Shown: in pieces, positions 23,094-36,092 of the stretch
Layout: each line of letters begins with the position of its first letter
Position numbering within the stretch: the stretch's first letter is position 1
Assembly: GCF_963675165.1 (NCBI RefSeq)
Contig: NC_087380.1
Coordinates: 445,803 to 509,802 of the forward strand
Direction: 5' to 3'
Origin: Halichondria panicea
Taxonomy: Eukaryota; Porifera; Demospongiae; Suberitida; Halichondriidae
Length of the DNA stretch: 64,000 nt
Notes under the pieces: model-generated
The model's database searches: none
The model's input: only the letters and a program-made list of their open reading frames with translations
What the model was told of the DNA's origin: nothing
Position numbers and translations under genes: made by a program

Positions 23094-26000
23094 ATGACCT
23101 CCATGCTGTGTGGACTAGTGTGTGTGGTCCTGCTCTCTGGGCTCACTGCACTGGTAGAGGGACAAAGTGAGTCAGTAGCTAAGGCAACATGATGTACAAG
23201 AATGAGGGTAGTCTACAAGAGATATGTAAGGTGATGCATAAATAATTATTATGGTTGAGTTGTACCTGACCTTGGACGGCCAGGTAGAATAGATAAATCT
23301 AGATCTAAATAGAGTCGGTGTTGATGGTGTTGGAGTGTTCCGAAGGTAGACAGGGAGCCTCAAATGCACATTATGGCAAATCTTAGGAGCTATAGTGAAC
23401 AATTTAGTCTACAGGCATCTCACCCATGCAGTGGAGGGTGGAACTGTATGACCTTCCTTGCCTCTCAGATAGTAGAGAAGCCAACCTCTTGTAGACGATG
23501 GTTGCAGCTGGGCCAATTCCTCTAGCAGAAGAGAAAACCAGCGGGGGTTCTATCTCCCTAATGCGCTCTTCGTAATAATTATATTCTTCTTCTCTAACTC
23601 ATTCTTCCGATAGCATTGGGTCTGGGTGGAGTTGCGATAGCAAGGTGTGTGCTGGTTAAAACCCTAACAACAAAAATCCACTCTGCTATTTCTTACCCAG
23701 AAGCTTTGTGCGGCAATGTCCAAACGAGTACCATCCTCGGTTGGCTGCCCTGTGTTCGAAATGTTCGCCAGTTATACACGTAACAGGTTGTATACAGACC
23801 AAGTTCGATTTTCACATTGTGGCAGACTTCACTCAATAAAGGTTGCAGTCATAATTTCTCTTATCTCGAATCTCATTAATGGAAACCTCCTCGGAACAGC
23901 TAAGCGCATGTTCAACTGTGAATCACTGTCCACAAACACAGATTGTGGTAGTGTTTCTTTTAGGTCACTTGCCGTTTTTGCTTGTAATTGTCTACGAAAC
24001 TTCTGTTATAAATGGTTGATAGATGCATATAATATTATGTGTCTGGCTTGTAATGTGATGCTATGTTTGGTTTCATACAGTCTACCTGACTCTGGGATCT
24101 GGTCCTAGGATCACTACTGACAATACTGAGATCCTCATCACTACCATTGGAGAGGATGGTGATGGTGGTCTCCCTTCTCTCACCTGTCACACTGACCTCA
24201 CTACCTGCTGTAGAAGTGTTGCTGACAACAATGGTATGGGAGCACTGGGACAGTGGACGTATCCTGGTGGAAGTGTGATACTACAAAATGGTGGCTCAGC
24301 AACTGCTGGACAGCAGTTTTACATTATAAGGAATGGTCCTCAACTCATCAGACTGGCTTATAGAAATACTACCAACCCTGTCACTCCAACTGGGTCCTAC
24401 TGTTGTACTGTACCAACTATTGGAGGAGATAGGACCCTCTGTGCTAACCTGGGTGAGTGGAAATATAACCAGTGCGTTTGTTTAACCATCGTATCATGCT
24501 CATAACCTTCACCTCTACAGTTGCAATCCCATGCCCTAATAATCTCACGGCCATCTCTAATGGAGCCATATCCTATGCTGGTGGATCTACTAACAACAGA
24601 CCAGTGGGTGCTACAGCTAATTACAGCTGCTTTGGTGACTACACTCTGATAGGAGTGTCAGTGAGGACTTGTGGGAGTGATGGAATGTGGAGTGGGTCAG
24701 CTCCAACTTGTCTGCGTAAGTGGAATTATTTTATACTGTTTGTTTGTTTAGTGCATGTATTGTCCCCATACATACAGTTAACTGCCCCGACTTACCCTCA
24801 CTGATCAATGGGATGATTATGTACAGTGCTGGATCCCCTGACAACAGACCTATCTTTTCTGGAGCTACCTACACCTGTGACACTGGTTACACTCTCACTG
24901 GAGGTACCATCAGGACTTGTGTGAGTGGAGGGATCTGGAATGAGTCACCTCAAACTTGTCAAGGTGAGTTCTGTAACTCTTGTGACAGTTTGTGTTTGTG
25001 AGTATATACGTGCATAAACACAATGAAAATTGTGCGAATCAAATTTCTGGTTGTAAATTGATGTTGAGGATCTCACATTTAGACACTAGTTGTACGTATT
25101 AAAACTGCCTCAGAAGAGCTACCGTATAGCGGGTAAATTTGGCGAGCCTAATAATGAAGGAGACTTTGATCATGGTGCATGTCACAATGCAATATACTGT
25201 AAGCTAAAACATTGGCGATTTTAGATTTTGGCAACCCTCATCACCCTGATTCACCAAATGGCCAAATTTACCTACTAGCTATACAGTAACAATAATTATA
25301 GATAGAGTAGAAAAGGGATTGGAAACGGAAGTATATACCCTCGAAGTACCATGCTGCTAAACATCAACTGTCATCTCATACTTGAGGCCATTTGGAACAC
25401 AGGACACTATTTAGTTACATAGCCTTAGCTATATCATTCATAGGTACTTAGGAACACAAGCATGAAAAAGCGCTCTGTGTACCTCTAGCTACTTCACGAC
25501 AATCGAGATTATATTTTCTTCGTTTCCAATTGATACCTACTATCAGGGGGCATGTGATTCAGTAATGGGGGTAGCTCTGAAATGTATGCATTGGACACAA
25601 TAAGTTTCCCGGGCTTTTGCGAGAGTTATGAGGAGATACACGGATGGTCCCAGAGCCACTACGTAGACTTTATTGTAAAACATCACGTGAATCACTTCCG
25701 TTTCCAATCCTTCTCTACTCTATCTATGATATGATGTATTGTCATGTAAATAAACTGTAGAAACCTAGGACAAGGTTGCATGTGCACTTAGTGACTGAGT
25801 TAGATACTGTATCGGATGTGTCTATGACCCAAAGAGATACTGCTATAGTATCCTGACAATAGTTTCTAGTTATACGTTGAGTATCTCACACCCTACACAG
25901 TAGACGCAGAACCCACTACTCCTCCACCCACTACTCCTCTACCCACTGAACCACCCACCACCTGTCCTGACCTCACTGTACCAGCCAATGGAATGATCAG

Positions 26001-29000
26001 CTACAATATGGGGACTGCTAGTCCGAGACCAGTGGACACTGTGGCCACCTACACCTGTAACCCTGGTTACACTCTCAATGGAGGCACCACCACCAGGACT
26101 TGTGGGAGTGATGGAGTGTGGAGTGGGTTAGATCTAGATCAAACTTGTGAGCGTAAGTGGAATGAACTTTTTAATGTTTATAAGTTTATGTTGAATGACA
26201 TCCTCCTATTTCAGGAACTTGTTCTGATTTACCACCACTAATGAATGGAGGCATTACCTACACTGATGGACTTGCTGACAGTAGACCTATTAATAGCATT
26301 GCTACCTACACTTGTGACAATGGCTACACTCTCACTGGAGGGAGTTTCAGAGTTTGTCAGAATGATGGGACCTGGAGTGGAACAGCTCCAACCTGTCAAT
26401 GTGAGTTTCACTACATCTTAACAGTTGCTTCACCTTTCTTGATACAGTGAACACTGGACCCACTGAACCACCCGCCACCTGTCCTGACCTCACTGTACCA
26501 GCCAATGGAATGATCAGCTACAATATGGGGACTGCTAGTCTGAGACCAGTGGGCACTGTGGCCACCTACACCTGTAACACTGATTACACTCTCAATGGAG
26601 GCAGCACCAGGACTTGTGGGAGTGATGGAGTGTGGAGTGGGTCAACTCCAACTTGTCAAGGTAAGGAGTACAAGCTTGTGTGTTGATGGTTGATGATTGT
26701 GCTGTCTCCACAGCTACCTGTCCTGACCTCACTGTACCAGCCAATGGAGTGATCATCTACAGCTCTAGTACCACACCACGCCCTCAGGGAACCATGGCTA
26801 CACAGAGCTGCTTGAATGGATACGTACCCTCCACTACCAGCACTGCTACCAGAGTGTGTGGAGCTGACAGATTGTGGAGTGGATCAGCTCTCATTTGTCA
26901 ATGTAAGCTAGTACAATAAACTCTAACAGAGTTACAATCCCCCACCCCCACAGTACCTCCTGTCTACGTCTCCATGGGAACCACCGACTATGCTGTTATG
27001 AACTCACAGGTTGCCATAGACACTATCGGAGATACCATTGAGACAGCATTGACTTGCAGAACTGACTCAACTATTTGCTGTAGGAGACAAGATAATCCCA
27101 ATAGTGCCAATGGATTAGGAGATTGGCTACTACCAAATGGAACAGCTGTCACTAGGAGTCTGGACATTACTGATCCAGACACTGATCTACTGTACAGTGT
27201 TGGAGATACAGGTGCACTCAGACTCCATCGTCGAGGGTCTGTGTCAGGCCCCACTGGCTCCTACTGCTGTGTGATAATGTCCATCAGTGGAGAGATCACC
27301 TTTTGTGTGCAGTTAGGTAAGTGTGATTGTGTTCTGATGACGTATAATTAATTACATGTGTTTTAGTGACTGAAGTCATCACTACCTCTCTTCTCATCAC
27401 CAGTAAGCTAGCTGTCCTCTTTACTGCATGCATGGCCATGAACTAGCAACCTCCCCACAGCCACTACTGGAAAGGATACTGTACCCACTGGAGCTAACAA
27501 CACAGGAGGTGTGGTGGCAGGTGTAGTCATTGTGTTACTCATTCTAGCCGCTGTCATTGTGGTGGGTATCATTGTCGGGGTCTACTTCTGGAGGTGAGAC
27601 TATCATCAGAATGTGTGCATGTAATAATGTGTTGTTTTGTGTACAGGAAACTTCGTGGCAACCAGACCAAGTACAGGCCCTCCCCATGCCATGCCCCTCC
27701 CCCTCGCCCTACCCCCTATCAAGCATTCTTCAAGAAGAGCAACGAACAAGACAGTAAAGTCACCATTGAGAAAGTTGACGGTAAGAAAAATAGTATTTTG
27801 TACTATGTACAATTTTTGGTGTCTTTTAAATTTTCAGCACCAACTATTTGTCTATATTTCAGAACCTAGTATAGTAGAGTTTCCTAGTGATACTCATGTG
27901 ACGGAGGGGGAGGAGGTGTATCTGAGGGTGAAGGTGGGAGGTCACCCTCCACCCAGTCTCACCTGGTACCACGATGGTAGGAAGGTGACTGCAGACTATG
28001 CCACAGAACTGGACCAGGACGGTGGATTATCCTTCCCTAGTGTGGAGACTAAGCATGCTGGTGAGTACAGGCTATAATGTACCTACAATGGCATAAGATA
28101 ACAGTGAATGTTTACTGTGCATATTGAAAACTAAGATTAATGTTTACACGACTCTGTACGTAGGTGTGTATAAACTGGTGGTTACTGGAGCCTCAGGGTC
28201 AACAACACAACAGGTCGTCACGGTAACAGTGATGAGTGAGGGTGGTGAGGCTAGTGAGGGGGTGGAGGGGGTGGACTACGCCCCCATACCTGTGACAGAG
28301 TTTGGAGCGTACGTGGCTGACCTCCATGCTGGCAGCAATAAGAAGTTCAAAGATCTTTATAAAGTAATGTTATACTAGCTATGTGTGTGGGTCATAGTGG
28401 TGTTCGTATCATGATTTATCCACACACACACACACACACACACTCAGAATCTGGACAGTGGGGAGAGGGGTCATCCAGTGATTATTTCAGTGACTCCTGA
28501 GAACAAACTCAACAACAGATTTGGCAACATTGCTGTGTGTGAGTGCATATCCTGAGAGTGTGTGTGTGTTCTCATACTCGGTTTCCCACAGATGATGACA
28601 ACCTCATTATCCTAGACCCCATCCCTGGACAAGAGGACTGTCAGAGTGACTACATCAATGCCTGCTATGTAGATGTGAGTGTGTGTATGTTGAGTTCATT
28701 GTTGTGGCCTTTACAGCTAGCATGTATACATTTGATATACAGCTTATGTATACATTGTACATCTGTGCCTTGAGTATAGTATACTGGCCCTTTCCTTCAC
28801 TGCATGTGTATATTGTATGGCATCATTATCGGGCTTGTACTGGCACACACACACACATTGTATGCAATACTGTTACATAAGCTCATGTCTATTCTCAGGG
28901 GTACAAGAAGCCAAAAAGGTTCATAGCAACACAAGGTGAGGCCCTGGGTTACTAAGTGCGTTGTACCCTCACCTTACATGCATGAATACATGGGCATTGA

Positions 29001-31665
29001 CGTATAGTCCTTGTTGTGGGTATACAGTTGAACTCCGGCTAGAAAACATTTGCAAAAGTTGCGAGATTGTAAATAGTATTACTTAGTCACTTTTTATTGT
29101 GGTTTTCGCTGCATGCATACTGGACAGATTTTTTGAGGTACTTTCGTTCAATCGAGTGACATACGATACATAGCTACATACAAACAGAAAGCTCCCCTAA
29201 TTATGTTTTCTCCCTCTCCTCATACAGGACCACTACCCAATACCCTGGTGGACTTCTGGCGTCTCATGTGGCAGGAGAGACCACCCATAATAGTCATGCT
29301 CACCAACCTCAAGGAGAACAACAAGATCAAGTGTCAACAGTACTGGCCAGAGTCTGGGAAGAAGCAGTTTGGCCCATTCACAGTGGCCATTACAGATCAG
29401 CAGATACTGGCTGACTACACCATCAGAACACTGGAGGCTTCAGTGAGTTGCAATACCACGGCTTTATATAAGAGAATGGGATTATTATCCGCCTCTCTTC
29501 CCCTGCCTCTAGTTGGATGGAGACCGCCGTGTCCTGAGAGTCAAGCTATTCCATTTCACTGCCTGGCCTGATCACGGTGTGCCTGAGTATGCCACGCCCA
29601 TTCTTGCATTCCATCGTCGGGTCCAGTCCCAACACAAGCCATCGAAAGGTCCTATTCTGATCCACTGCAGTGCTGGTGTGGGACGCACAGGCACTTACAT
29701 TGCCATTGATAATGTCCTCGATCAGATCTCAGTCGATGGTCTCATCGATATTTCTGGTACCATTGTCAAATCTCGCAACCAGAGGATGAAGCTTGTACAA
29801 ACACAGGTAGGTATACATCACTCTAATGTTAGTGCTTCTATCATTGCTGCCATTTTGATTCTACTGAGCATGCTCATTGCCCCTCTTCCTCTAGAACCAA
29901 TATGTGTTCATCCACGATGCTATCCTGGAGTCAATGACATGTGGAGACACTCAGATCAGTGCTGGAGATCTGCGCAGACAGATACAGAAGATGTCATTAG
30001 TGCCCCCGGGAAAAACCATCTCAGATTTCCAATACCAGTTCCAAATTCTGGAACAAGTTACTCCAAATCCTAAAGAAGTTCGAAGTCCTATTGCTGTTAA
30101 GAATGCTGCCAGGAACAGGAACATGGACTACCTGCCACGTAAGGACTGCTGCTAACTGTGTACATTATATCCATTCACTGTGTCCCCAACAATAGCTGAG
30201 ACCAGTCGTGTGATTCTGAAGAGAGAGCAACCTGACTACATTCATGCTGTGTTTGCTCATGTAAGTGTTCAACTACTAGAGCTCTTGACCTATTTTACTC
30301 TCATGGTCCCCTCCCTCCCTCTAGGGCTACAAGCATCAGAAGGCATACATCATTGCCCAGAATCCACTGGACTCAACTGTACGTAACTTCTGGAAGGTGA
30401 TCTATGACAGGAAGTGTGCGGCTGTTGTGATGTTGACTCCACTCAGTGAGAATGGGCAGGTAAGAGATGGTCTCCATTAGAGGTCCTCCCTGTTGAGTGT
30501 GTGTGTGTGTGTGTAGGAGGCATGCTCCCAGTACTGGCCAGAGAGTGGCAATGTCACCTCCTTCGGTGAGTTCACCATCGATAACTTGGGGGAGGAAACC
30601 AACACTGGGTTCATTATGAGGCGACTGAGCGTCCTCAATGAAAAGGTACGTCATGCATCTCTTTATTGCCTTCAAACCTCTCCTATTTTTTGTTGCTTCC
30701 ATGCAGACCCAAAAGGCCCATCAATTGACTCAGTTCCACATCACTAACTGGAATAGCAGTGGAAAGTGTGAGAACTTCAAGGCTGTAACTGACGTGAATG
30801 AGGAGGTTATAAAGGTTCAAAGAAGGACTGGAAACAACCCTGTACTGGTCCATTGCAAGTACGTACGAGCACTGTTACCTTATATGGACATTATATAACC
30901 TCCCCTATCCAGTGACACTGCGACCCGCTCTGGTATGTACTGCTCTGTAGCTACTACCATTGACCGTTGCAAGACAGAGGGAGTGGTGGATGTGTTCCAG
31001 GTGGTCAAGGCTCTCAGGGTCCACAAGCCAGGGGCAGTACCCTCAGTTGTGAGTTCATCTGCTGCTTACATAGTGGGAGGCTTGTACTATTACAAGAGCC
31101 AGACCTTGTCTAGGGCCTGTACCAACCCATACCAGGTTGTCCTCTAATACAAGATTGTGAAAGCTCAAGTCAGACCTCTAACTATAGTACGTAGGGGCTG
31201 ATTACATTTACATTTTGTACATCCATAATTATTTCCTACTAAGCATAACATGCACAGTCGGTGCATGTGTAGTCAGTGTATGCATGTGTTAATGTAGTGG
31301 CATGTCTAACGGGAGCTTAGGGGACTTGAACACTTGGCCTCCCATGCAGACACCATGAAGCTTAATCTCTAGCTATCAGCATAGTTCTAGCTGCACACAC
31401 AGTTCTATTGTACTACGCTGGCCATTACTAAGTCATAACCACAGCCAATTTAGCATGCACAGTGAGCAATAATTCATGACGATGACTGCCATGAGAGATT
31501 CAATTCACGTGCAGGACTGTTTTTAAGCGCTCCTCTGCTTCACTTTCTAGAAACGCCTCTGTAATGTGCCACTCCCACTCACAGGACAACTACAAGGATC
31601 TGTTTGATGCTACTCTGGTCTACTTGGACTCCTTTGACAACTATGCCAACTTCCAAGATATTTGA
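23094..31665 (+). CDS. Array RPTP copy 4: Ig-like, six sushi, Ig-like, TM, cytosolic Ig, PTP D1-D2
   Basis: Intact 1463-residue receptor phosphatase. Exons: 23094-23166 (signal), 24081-24452 (Ig-like), CCP 24521-24715, 24778-24963, 25901-26152, 26215-26400, 26448-26660 and 26714-26902, Ig-like 26954-27316, 27367-27402, TM 27461-27593, Pro-rich 27647-27780, Ig 27863-28060 and 28164-28363, then 28448-28538, 28592-28674, 28899-28935, 29228-29442, 29513-29806, 29895-30138, 30196-30260, 30325-30459, 30517-30645, 30707-30858, 30913-31048 and 31585-31665. CCP3 carries an N-terminal Pro/Thr spacer (TTPPPTTPLPTEPPTT). D1 keeps WPDHGVP and [11 protein letters not shown]2 has HCNDTATRSG and NWN. It has the longest linker content and no lesion that I can see. 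Confidence 0.9.
23167..24080. other. Long first intron of RPTP copy 4
   Basis: This 914-base intron is longer than the 346- and 90-base introns at the same place in copies 3 and 5. The middle (about 23420-23990) has no counterpart in the other copies and looks like inserted DNA. No coding features are recognised. Confidence 0.5.
25120..25289. mobile_element. MITE-like element in a copy 4 intron
   Basis: Begins TACCGTATAGCGGGTAAATTT and ends AAATTTACCTACTAGCTATACAGTA, a decayed inverse. It is non-coding. Confidence 0.55.
25313..25721. mobile_element. Foldback element with GGATTGGAAACGGAAGT ends
   Basis: GGATTGGAAACGGAAGT near 25317 and its exact inverse ACTTCCGTTTCCAATCC near 25695, flanked by AGAGTAGA and TCTACTCT, give about 25-base terminal inverted repeats around 360 bases of non-coding DNA. 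Likely a different MITE family from the CGTATAGC elements. Confidence 0.6.
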
Positions 31666-32197
31666 TGTACATGAACTACCCAAGAAATGAACAAATTAAT
31701 TATGCATGAACTCTGTTGAGTATAATAGATTTGCATGTCGGAATAATTTATAGAGATATTAATTTATACAATCCATAGAGCTCTTTATTTTGTGTAATCG
31801 GCACAGCTGTTTGTAATCACCCTGAATTCAATGAATGGATTATAGAGTATTCACCCTGCATGTGCGTTGAGCTTCATTGCACACCACAGCACAGCGACAA
31901 ACGGATACAATAACTTTTTACTGTAATGACCTTATTATATAACATTATCATTATATGGGGAATGATTGTGAATCTATAAAGCAACGATTATAGAAAATAG
32001 TGTTTTTTTGTCACCTTCGAAGTTTCAACTATAACTGGCCTATTATTTTTCAACCATGCACTGTCTCATAGCAGTTAAAGCAAGTCCATGAAAGTGTCTA
32101 GTTCGCTCAAACAGCTCATTTTGTGTCCACACGCACACACACAAATCACTCTATCCCTGCTGCGCACGCACGGGGTAATAACTTCATGTTTTCAAAT

Positions 32198-32380
32198 ATC
32201 GTATAGCGGGTTATTTTATTGCATGTAGAGCATCATACGAAAATTAAAACTACGAAATTATTCTATCACAATACTTTCAACGTAACTATCCTGAGCTGTT
32301 AAAATACGAAATGTTAATTTTTAATTGCAATTGGGCAGTTCATACGAAAATTTACACCAACAAAAATTACCCGCTATAGA
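32198..32380. mobile_element. MITE-like element, CGTATAGCGGGT family
   Basis: Starts ATCGTATAGCGGGTTATTTT and ends AAAATTACCCGCTATAGA. It is syntenic with the elements after copies 2 and 3 and was probably carried by segment duplication. Confidence 0.6.
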
Positions 32381-32469
32381 AGGGTATAATATAGCGCAGT
32401 TATTGTTTATTTTGTCACAGTGTACACAACATGGCATAGGGTTAAGAGAAAGTGTATCTCTAACTATAA

Positions 32470-32532
32470 TAGTTAATCCTGTGAGCATGCTGACTGGTCT
32501 CATGTAGGGATCCAATACCTGCAGGAAAAACA
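32470..32532 (-). pseudogene. SPEF2 last-exon fragment (after copy 4)
   Basis: The minus strand reads VLDPYMRPVSMLT after a CTGCAG acceptor, as in the true SPEF2 tail, but then diverges and loses the stop context. It is a relic of the duplicated unit. Confidence 0.8.
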
Positions 32533-32605
32533 CAAGCAGTTTCGATAACAAGGCTTAGCAGTCCTGGTATAAGTTACAGGGGAGGGTAGATCTATATTGT
32601 ATTAT

Positions 32606-32677
32606 AGCTGCAACAACACTGTTAGCTAGCTAGCTAGGGATACCTACTAACTGTCTACCATTGAAGAGAGACTACCC
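32606..32677 (+). promoter_or_regulatory. Conserved 5' flank / leader of RPTP copy 5
   Basis: The same leader block as in copies 2-4, from AGCTGCAACAAC to the start codon. Confidence 0.45.
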
Positions 32678-35600
32678 ATGACATCCATGCTGTGTGGACT
32701 AGTGTGTGTGGTCCTGCTCTCTGGGCTCACTGCACTGGCAGGGGGACAGCCAGGTGAGTCAGTAGCTAATAATAATATCATTGTGGCTAAAATGTATAGC
32801 TAGCTAGATTAATTGATGGTGGTGATTGTTTGGTTCCATGCAGTCTACCTGACTCTGGGATCTGGTCCTAGTATCACTACTGACAATACTGAGATCCCCA
32901 TCACTACCATTGGAGAGGATGGTAGTCTCCCTTCTCTCACTTGTCACACTGACCTCACTACCTGCTGTAGAAGTGGTGCTGACAACAATGGTAATGGAGC
33001 ACTAGGACAGTGGACGTTTCCTGATGGGAGTGTGGTACTGCAAAATGGTGGCTCAATGAATGCTGGACAACAGTTCTACATTACAAAGAATTCACATAAG
33101 CTGATAAGACTGGCTCGTAGAGAGACTACCAACCCCGTCCCTCCAACCGGGTCCTACTGCTGTACTGTACCAACTACTGGAGGAGAGATGACCCTCTGTG
33201 CTAACCTGGGTGAGTGGAATCAAATTATTATCATTGCTAGCCAGATGTGTTCACCCCTTTCATGAGTTCATAAAACCATCCCAACTCTCCTCATGTTCAA
33301 CCTTTGCAGTTCCTCCAATCCTATGTTCTGATGATCTCCCGACCATCTATAATGGAGCCATAACCTACGCTGATGGATCCACTAACAACAGACCAGTGGG
33401 TGCTACGGCCACTTACAGCTGCTTCAATTCCTACACTCTGGTTGGAGTGTCAGTGAGGACTTGTGGGAGTGATGGAGAGTGGGGCTCAACACCAGCTCCA
33501 GTGTGTCAGAGTAAGGAATGACTGGCTGAATGTGTAATAATGTGTACGTTGAGTGTGTTCCTGTAGTAACCTGCTCTAACCTACCCTCACTGACAAATGG
33601 AAACGTTGACTATGGTGATGCTGGATCCACTGACAACAGACCAGTGGGCACTGTGGCCACCTACACTTGTGTCCCTGGCTACACTCTCAATGGAGGCATC
33701 ACCAGGACTTGTGGGAGTGATGGAATGTGGAGTGGGTCAGCTCCAGTGTGTCAGCGTAAGTTGAATGGACTTTGTACTGTTTGTTTGTTCAGTGTATCAT
33801 ATCCCATACAGTTAACTGCCCTGACTTACTCCCACTGATGAATGGGATGATTATGCACAATGGTGGATCCACTAACAACAGACCTTTTCTCTCTAGTGCT
33901 GCACACTCCTGTAACCCTGGCTACAATCTCACTGGAGGTACTTTCTTTGGAGGTACCACCAGGATCTGTGTGGGTGGAGGGATCTGGAATGGGTCACCTC
34001 CAACTTGCCAGCGTAAGTTCTGTGTGAGGTTACACACGTAAAACCAATGAAATATCTGGTTATGAAGCTGGTTGTGAAGTAAACGTAGTTATGTTGAGTA
34101 TTTCATACCCTACACAGTGAACACAGGACGCACTGATCCTCCACCCATCACCTGTTCTGACCTGGCAGCTCTAACTAATGTAATGATTGGCTACAATATG
34201 GGGGCTTCTAATCTGAGACCAGTGGACACTGTGGCCACCTACACCTGTAACACTGGCTACACTCTCACTGGAGGCAGCACCAGGACTTGTGGGAGTGATG
34301 GAATGTGGAGTGGTGATGTTACAGTGTGTCAAGGTAAGGAGTATACAAGCTGCATGCGTGTAGTGTGTTGATGGTTTATATACTGTCTCCACAGCTACCT
34401 GTCCTGACCTCACTCTACCAGCCAATGGAGTGATTATCTACAGTCCAGCTAACACTTCCAAACTAGAAGGAACAGTGGCTACACAGAGCTGCTTGAATGG
34501 ATACGTACCCTCCACTACCAGCACTGCTACCAGAGTGTGTAGAGCTGACAGATTGTGGAGTGGATCAAATCTCACTTGTCAATGTAAGCTAGTGCAATGA
34601 ACTCTAAAATAACAGACTTACAATCCCCCACCCCCACAGTACCTCCTGTCTACGTCTCCATGGGAACCACCAACTATGCTGTTATGAACTCACAGGTTGC
34701 CATAGAGACCATCGGAGATACCAATGAGACAGCATTGACTTGCAGAACTGACTCAACTATTTGCTGTACAGGAAAAGATAATCCCAATAGTGCCAATGGA
34801 TTAGGATATTGGCTACTACCAAATGGAACAGCTGTCACTAGGAGTCAGGACATTACTGATTCAGACACTGATCTACTGTACAGTGTTGGAGATACAGGTG
34901 CACTCAGACTCCATCGTCGAGGGTCTGTGTCAGGCCCCACTGGCTCCTACTGCTGTGTGATTCCTGACAATACTGGAGTAAATATGACATTCTGTGTGCA
35001 GTTAGGTAAGTGGGTCTGTGTTCTCATCCATTATTGATTATGCTGTGTTCAGTGCCTGGAGTCAACATTACCTCTCCTCCAAGTAAGCTAATTGTCTCCT
35101 TAATTTATTGACCATGTACTAGCAACTTCCCCACAGCCACAGCCACTACTGGAGGGGAAACTGAAGCTAGTAACACAGGAGGTGTGGTGGCAGGTGTAGT
35201 CATTGTGTTACTCATTCTAGCCGCTGTCATTGTGGTGGGTATCATTGTCGGGGTCTACTTCTGGAGGTGAGACTATCATCAGAATGTGTGCATGTAATAA
35301 TGTGTTGTTTTGTGTACAGGAAACTTCGTGGCAACCAGACCAAGTACAGCCCCTCCCCACGCCATGCCCCTCCCCCTCGCCCCACCCCCTATCAAGCATC
35401 CTTCAAGAAGAGCAACGGACAAGACAGTAAAGTCACCATTGAGAAAGTTGACGGTAAGAAAAACAGCATTTTTGTATTATTTTAACTATTTTTGTGTCTT
35501 ACATATAGAGCCTAGTATAGAAGAGTTTCCTAGTGATACTCATGTGACGGAGGGGGAGGAGGTGTATCTGAGGGTGAAGGTGGGAGGTCACCCTCCACCC

Positions 35601-36046
35601 AGTCTCACCTGGTACCACGATGGTAGGAAGGTCACTGCAGACTATGCCACAGAACTGGATCAGGACGGTGGATTATCCTTCCCTAGTGTGGAGACTAAGC
35701 ATGCTGGTGAGTACAGGCTATAATGTACCTACAATGGCATAAGATAACAGTGAATGTTTACTGTGCATATTGAAAACTGTTTACATGACTCTGTACGTAG
35801 GTGTGTATAAACTGGTGGTTACTGGAGCCTCAGGGTCAACAACACAACAGGTCGTCACGGTAACAGTGATGAGTGAGGGTGGTGAGGCTAGTGAGGGGGT
35901 GGAGGGGGTGGACTACGCCCCCATACCTGTGACAGAGTTTGGAGCGTACGTGGCTGACCTCCATGCTGGCAGCAATAAGAAGTTCAAAGATCTCTACAAG
36001 GTAATGTTATACTAGCTGAGTGTGTGGGCGTATGTACCTTATCCAC

Positions 36047-36092
<46 letters not shown>

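Larger units (their letters stand above)
24964..25900. other. Long intron in the copy 4 ectodomain with a MITE
   Basis: A 937-base intron holding a palindromic element at about 25120-25289. Stretches near 25313-25340 and 25690-25720 (the words GGATTGGAAACGGAAGT and ACTTCCGTTTCCAATCC) are inverse of each other and enclose another roughly 400-base foldback. No gene is seen. Confidence 0.55.
31666..32677. other. Intergenic region between RPTP copies 4 and 5
   Basis: No gene is seen. It contains a MITE-like element (about 32198-32380), a SPEF2 last-exon fragment (32470-32532) and the conserved RPTP leader (about 32606-32677), in the same order as the earlier gaps. Confidence 0.6.

Noticed and set aside
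32321-32551. Minus-strand frame ending like SPEF2 as a separate gene
   Set aside because: Only the last SPEF2 exon is similar and no upstream exons exist; it is a duplication fossil.
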